Both the position numbers and the translations under genes were made by a program. A stretch of DNA of 64,000 nt from Allobogoriella deserti (GTDB taxonomy: Bacteria > Actinomycetota > Actinomycetes > Actinomycetales > Actinomycetaceae). A model generated the notes under the pieces. The model did no database searches. It was not told the origin of the DNA and saw only the letters and a program-made list of their open reading frames with translations. Positions 60,550-64,000 of this stretch are shown piece after piece (position 1 is the stretch's first letter; every line of letters begins with the position of its first letter). The DNA lies in NCBI RefSeq assembly GCF_042680605.1, contig NZ_JBHUEE010000002.1, positions 1-64,000 of the forward strand, in the 5' to 3' direction.

Positions 60550-61377
60550 ATGCGCAAGCTCGTCGTGACAGCGGACGATCTCGGTCTGGACCCTGCCACG
60601 AACGCGGAGATCACGGACCTGGCACGCCGCGAGCGGGTGACGGCCACGACCCTCATGCCGGTCGCGCCCGGCGCCCGGGACGCGGTGCGCCGGGTGACCG
60701 CGGCCGGGCTGGCGCCGCCGCGACTGCACGTGACGTTGACCAGTGCCCGCGAGCTGCCACCCTGGCGGCCGGTGGCCGCCGACGTCGGGTCCCTGACGGA
60801 GGCGGACGGCGTGTTCCCGGTCACGCCCCGCCGTGTCGCCGCCCTCGGCGAGGCCGCCGACGTCGCCCGCGAGCTCGCCGCGCAGTGGCGGTGGATGCGC
60901 ACCGGTGGGTTGCCGCCGTCGGGTCTCGACTCCCACTCCGGGGTCCTCTACCAGCACACCGGCCTCGGTGCCGCGTTGCGGTTCTGCGCCGAGCACTCCC
61001 TCGCCTTCCGGCTACCCGCGCGCCTGCAGCCGGTGGTCCGCACCACCTGGCGCGGCCGGCTGCGCCGTCGCTACGACGAGGCCGTCGCCCGGGCCCGCGA
61101 CCTCGGCGTGCGGTTGCCGGAGACGGTGCTCACGCCCTGGCTGCCGGGGCGGCTGCTGCTGAGCTACGACCAGCTCCGCGCGCACGTGCTCGCGCAGGTG
61201 CGTGCTGTGCCGGAGGGGGTCTCGGAGCTCATCATGCACCCGGCGGCGCCGTCGACCGCCCGGACCCTGGCCCCGGCCGAGGGCCGCAAGCGGGTGTGGG
61301 AGCTGCGCCTGCTGCGCGACCCGACCTTCCTCGCCGAGTTGCGCCGGGAACGCATCGCCCTGGCGCCCTCGTGGTGA
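60550..61377 (+). CDS. ChbG/YdjC-family carbohydrate deacetylase
   Basis: 275 aa. The metal-binding start is VVTADDLGLDPATNAEI. LHVTLTSARELP (usually GLHLTLT), GLDSHSGVL (usually DSHqH) and ELIMHPA are the other catalytic motifs. The catalytic pair Asp and His is thus mostly kept, but the middle DSHxH is DSHSG, so metal binding may differ. Family members deacetylate chitobiose-type sugars. It could link to the amino-sugar genes upstream, though it is far from them. GGAGGA precedes the ATG. Confidence 0.75.
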   Translation: MRKLVVTADDLGLDPATNAEITDLARRERVTATTLMPVAPGARDAVRRVTAAGLAPPRLHVTLTSARELPPWRPVAADVGSLTEADGVFPVTPRRVAALGEAADVARELAAQWRWMRTGGLPPSGLDSHSGVLYQHTGLGAALRFCAEHSLAFRLPARLQPVVRTTWRGRLRRRYDEAVARARDLGVRLPETVLTPWLPGRLLLSYDQLRAHVLAQVRAVPEGVSELIMHPAAPSTARTLAPAEGRKRVWELRLLRDPTFLAELRRERIALAPSW

Positions 61378-61388
61378 CACAGGTCGAC

Positions 61389-61418
61389 GGGCGCCCCGCC
61401 GGTGCGTGCGGGGCGCCC
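61389..61418. terminator. Bidirectional hairpin terminator
   Basis: A perfect 11-bp stem GGGCGCCCCGC / GCGGGGCGCCC around loop CGGTGCGT, between the convergent ChbG-like gene and the ABC permease gene. Confidence 0.8.
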
Positions 61419-61438
61419 GCCGCCGGGCCGCGAACCGG

Positions 61439-62650
61439 TCAGGCCTCCAGCCGGAAGGCCTGGCGCCAGCTCAGGGCAGTGCCACCCTGCAGGACGGCAC
61501 GCTGGTAGATCCGCTCACCGATCCGGACGAGCACGTAGGCGGCGAGCAGGTTGCCCGCGAGGGACACCAACGTCTGCCAGAGCGGGACACCGCCGTCGAG
61601 CATCCGGATCGGCATGCCCACCGTGGAGACGATGGGGATGAAGGACGCGACGGTCAGCCAGGTGCCGGTGGCGAAGATCCCGCCGAAGGTCGCGACCATG
61701 ATCAGCATCATGACCGGCCCGGTGTTGGAGTTGAGGTCCTCCGTCCGGCTGGCCAGTGACCCCAGCACCGCCCAGACGGCCGCGAGGGCGAAGAAGCCGA
61801 CCACGAAGAAGACGATGAACCACCCGGCCGCGCCGAGGAGGAACCCGATGTCGGCGACGAGGTCGGTGAAGTTCAGGGCCACGAGCCCGACGACGACGTA
61901 GAGCGCGATCTGGGCGAGCGCGAGGGCCGAGTTGCCGACCACCTTGCCGTAGAGGATCTGCCTGATCGGGATCGCGGTGGCGAGGATCTCCACCACCCTG
62001 TTCTGCTTCTCCTCCAGCACGGACGTGGCGATCGTCATGCCGAAGATGATCGCGGCCATGTAGAACAGGAACGCGAAGGCAATGCCGACGATGCGGTGCA
62101 GGAGGGCACTGTCCGCGTCGCCGTCGAGCACCTCGACGGTGACCTCGGACCCGGCGCGCAGCTCGGCCATCGTGGTGCCGGCGGCCTCGGCGTTCCGGGC
62201 CATGACGTGCTCGGTGACGGCGTCGCGCAGGAGGCCGTCGAGGGTGTTGCTGACCTCGCTCAGGCCCACGAGCGTCCAACCGCTCTCGGCCGCCAGCAGG
62301 GCGGCGTCGGCGTCCTCGGCCTCGACCGCAGCACGTGCAGCACCCGGGTCGGGGCGTTCGAGCGCGGTGACGGAGTCGCCGCCGGCCAGCTCGTCGGCGG
62401 CGCGGACGATCTCGGCGGCGTCGGCGTCGGTGACCGCGACGGTGTAGTCCGTGGTCCGGGAGGAGAACCAGGTGGAGACCGCGACGGCTCCGACCATCAT
62501 GGCAAGGGTGACCGCCGTGGAGATGAGGAAGTTGCGATCGCGCAGCTTGACCATGATCTCGCGGACGGTGACCACGAGCCACGGCTGCTGGACGGCCCCC
62601 GGCCCGGAGCCCCGCGGTGTGTCCTGACGCTCGGACGTGGTGACGTTCAT
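61439..62650 (-). CDS. ABC-2 type exporter permease (NatB/YhaP-like)
   Basis: 403 aa. A first membrane helix (FLISTAVTLAMMVGAVAVSTWF) is followed by a large external domain (about 45-170) and five C-terminal helices, including IVGIAFAFLFYMAAIIFGMTIATSVLEEKQNRVVEILATAIPIRQILYGKVVGNSALALAQIALYVVVGL. The EEKQNRVVEIL signature is typical of ABC2_membrane_3 sodium- or drug-type exporters. It pairs with the ATPase upstream through a four-base ATGA overlap. The substrate is unknown. Confidence 0.87.
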   Translation of the reverse strand: MNVTTSERQDTPRGSGPGAVQQPWLVVTVREIMVKLRDRNFLISTAVTLAMMVGAVAVSTWFSSRTTDYTVAVTDADAAEIVRAADELAGGDSVTALERPDPGAARAAVEAEDADAALLAAESGWTLVGLSEVSNTLDGLLRDAVTEHVMARNAEAAGTTMAELRAGSEVTVEVLDGDADSALLHRIVGIAFAFLFYMAAIIFGMTIATSVLEEKQNRVVEILATAIPIRQILYGKVVGNSALALAQIALYVVVGLVALNFTDLVADIGFLLGAAGWFIVFFVVGFFALAAVWAVLGSLASRTEDLNSNTGPVMMLIMVATFGGIFATGTWLTVASFIPIVSTVGMPIRMLDGGVPLWQTLVSLAGNLLAAYVLVRIGERIYQRAVLQGGTALSWRQAFRLEA

Positions 62651-63549
62651 CGGACAGCCTCCCGGTAGATCTCGGACAACGACGGCACGATCGGGGTGAA
62701 TTCGGCGAGCCCGCGCTCGGCGGCCCGGGCGACCACCCGTTCCCGGGTGGGCTCGTCGTCGAAGCCGACGACGGCGGTGGCACCGGCCACGTCGACGACG
62801 TCGACCCCCGGTTCTTCACGGACCCAGCCGGCGTCGTGGCCGGCGGTGATCCGGTAGTGGCGCGGGCCGGCGGCGCGCAGGTCCTCCGCCGTCCCGGCGG
62901 CGCGAACCTTGCCGCCGGCCAGGATGATCATCGAGTCGCAGATGCGGTCGATGAGGTCGAGCTGGTGAGAGGAGAAGAGCACCGGCACACCCTCGCGGGT
63001 GCGCTCGCGCAGCAGGTCGACCATCGAATCGACGGCCACCGGGTCGAGCCCCGAGAAGGGTTCGTCGAGGATGAGCGCCGACGGCGAGTGCAGCAGCGAG
63101 GCGACGACCTGGACCCGCTGCTGGTTGCCCAGCGAGAGGGCCTCGAGCTTGTCCTTGAGGCGGTCACCGAGTCCGAACTGTTCGAGCATGCGGGTGGCCT
63201 CGGCGGTGGCGTCCCGCCGGGTCATGCCGCGCAGCTGGCCGAGGTAGGCGAGCTGGTCCAGGACCTGCTGCTTGGGATAGAGGCCGCGCTCCTCGGGCAT
63301 GTACCCGAAGGTCGCGCGGTCGGCGCGGGTGATCGGCCGGCCGCCCCAGCGGACCTCGCCGCCGTGGATGGCGAGGATGCCCATGATCATCCGCATCGTC
63401 GTGGTCTTCCCGGCGCCGTTGCCGCCGATGAATCCGGTCAGCCGGCCGGGTTCGACGACGAAGGAGACGTCGTCGACGGCGGTGACGTCGCCGAAGCGCC
63501 GGGTGAGGCCGAGGACCTCGAGAGCGGGTGCTGATGACGCAGCTGGCAT
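62647..63549 (-). CDS. ABC exporter ATP-binding protein (NatA-like)
   Basis: 300 aa. Walker A is GGNGAGKTT (42-50), the signature segment is ALSLGNQQRVQV (unusual LSLGN in place of LSGGQ, typical of this DUF4162 branch), Walker B is ALILDEPFSGLDP, and the switch His is in FSSHQLDL. The C-terminal quarter is a DUF4162-type regulatory domain. Together with the downstream permease it forms a NatAB/YhaQP-like exporter. The adjacent response regulator suggests inducible control. Confidence 0.92.
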   Translation of the reverse strand: MPAASSAPALEVLGLTRRFGDVTAVDDVSFVVEPGRLTGFIGGNGAGKTTTMRMIMGILAIHGGEVRWGGRPITRADRATFGYMPEERGLYPKQQVLDQLAYLGQLRGMTRRDATAEATRMLEQFGLGDRLKDKLEALSLGNQQRVQVVASLLHSPSALILDEPFSGLDPVAVDSMVDLLRERTREGVPVLFSSHQLDLIDRICDSMIILAGGKVRAAGTAEDLRAAGPRHYRITAGHDAGWVREEPGVDVVDVAGATAVVGFDDEPTRERVVARAAERGLAEFTPIVPSLSEIYREAVR

Positions 63550-63675
63550 GGCGTCCTTCCTTTCTCGACTGATGTCGAGACTAGGAAGCGCGCCGCGGCG
63601 GGCACATCGGCCGGCAGGGTGAGATCGCGGCGAGGTGACGCGGCGGCCCTTCTCCCCCCGTGGGCGGAGGCACGC

Positions 63676-64000
63676 TCACCAGGAGGCGGCGAGGCCCGCC
63701 TTGTGGGCGAGGACGACGGCCTGGACCCGGTCGCGCGAGTCGGTCTTGGTGAGGATGTGCGAGACGTGCGTCTTGACGGTCGACTCACCGAGGTACAGCC
63801 GGCCCGCGATCTCGGTGTTCGACAGCCCCTCGGCCATGAGCGCGAGGACCTCCCGCTCGCGCGCGGTGAGCGTGCCGACGGCGGCCCGCACCTCGGGCGC
63901 GAGGTCGGCGCCGGTGGCCGCCGCTGCCGTCTCGGCCATCCCGGCGTCCGGCGGCGGTCCCTGCCGGGTCGAGGCGGCCGAGCTCCCGGCCGGCTCCGGA
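63676..64000 (-). CDS. LuxR/NarL-type response regulator, C-terminal part (partial)
   Basis: The reading frame runs off the right edge; the start lies beyond the window. The visible end is a LuxR HTH: VGTLTAREREVLALMAEGLSNTEIAGRLYLGESTVKTHVSHILTKTDSRDRVQAVVLAHKAGLAASW. The roughly 40 residues before it are a Pro/Ala/Gly linker (PPPDAG at the edge), typical between a receiver and the output domain. A histidine kinase and receiver are therefore expected just outside. It may regulate the adjacent exporter. Confidence 0.85.
   Translation of the reverse strand, partial: PEPAGSSAASTRQGPPPDAGMAETAAAATGADLAPEVRAAVGTLTAREREVLALMAEGLSNTEIAGRLYLGESTVKTHVSHILTKTDSRDRVQAVVLAHKAGLAASW

Noticed and set aside
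59655..60902. Extension making the flavoprotein 1257 aa
   Set aside because: It would run through gntR on the other strand and is Arg-rich without similarity; the FAD Rossmann motif begins ten residues after ATG 59654.
1..64000. CRISPR arrays, prophage modules, rRNA operons, natural-product gene clusters
   Set aside because: No regularly spaced repeats, structural phage genes, rRNA segments or biosynthetic megasynthases were seen on either strand.

Overview
This is a 64-kb chromosomal segment from a high-GC actinobacterium. The evidence is strongly GC-biased third codon positions, frequent GTG starts, a tmRNA tag reading ADSKRTEFALAA, MetNIQ, DUF2017/ClpS and DUF3039 families, and an NgcEFG-type amino-sugar importer. 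Family-level similarity suggests the order Micrococcales, perhaps near Ruaniaceae/Beutenbergiaceae. That placement is inference only. No phage or plasmid backbone and no CRISPR array is visible. The only transposon trace is the tail of an IS110-like transposase at the left edge.

Layout. 0-5.5 kb: transposase tail, a secreted HNH nuclease, a CPBP-like membrane protein, an ATP-grasp enzyme and the metQNI methionine importer, closed by a long nested palindrome. 5.5-12.2 kb: a carbohydrate utilisation locus (two ABC permeases, a lipoprotein and a GH127 beta-L-arabinofuranosidase) with a divergent LacI regulator. 12.4-14.4 kb: a small basic membrane protein, tRNA-Lys and a secreted glycerophosphodiesterase. 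14.5-18.8 kb: an rpiR-ngcEFG operon for N-acetylglucosamine/chitobiose uptake. 19-23 kb: GAF-ANTAR regulator, DUF6098 protein, Bcp peroxiredoxin, tRNA-Leu, an Excalibur protein, a Nudix protein and a DUF3054 protein. 22.7-33.3 kb: a housekeeping block read leftwards (clpS, DUF2017, murI, MBL hydrolase, then rph-rdgB), split by ppc, a DUF559 protein and an ArsR/SRPBCC pair with interspersed palindromic repeats; pncB diverges from clpS.

33.3-42.3 kb: a 51-aa membrane protein, a DEAD-like helicase with DUF3039, nagB, the HU protein, an aldo/keto reductase, a sugar porter, threonine aldolase and a lipoprotein. 42.3-47.6 kb: a carbohydrate cluster (membrane-anchored glycosidase-like protein, MerR regulator, glycogen-debranching-like enzyme and a divergent GT4 glycosyltransferase). 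47.7-51.6 kb: tmRNA, DoxX, DUF2207 and smpB. 51.7-55 kb: a Tat-exported acetamidase-like protein and a divergent SpoIIM-like/RDD pair. 55-60.5 kb: a one-carbon/methylamine locus (DmdA/GcvT-like protein, IclR, dimethylglycine-oxidase-like flavoprotein, GntR). 60.5-64 kb: a ChbG/YdjC deacetylase, an ABC exporter pair and the end of a LuxR-type response regulator.

The theme is a soil- or plant-type heterotroph. It has several tightly regulated sugar importers (arabinosides, amino sugars, MFS sugars), amino-sugar entry to glycolysis through NagB, and methylated-amine degradation. The most unusual signals are non-coding: a nearly perfect 76-bp nested dyad after metI, a family of AGAGGGAG-type palindromic repeats around the DUF559/ppc genes, and several operator-like dyads next to regulator genes.
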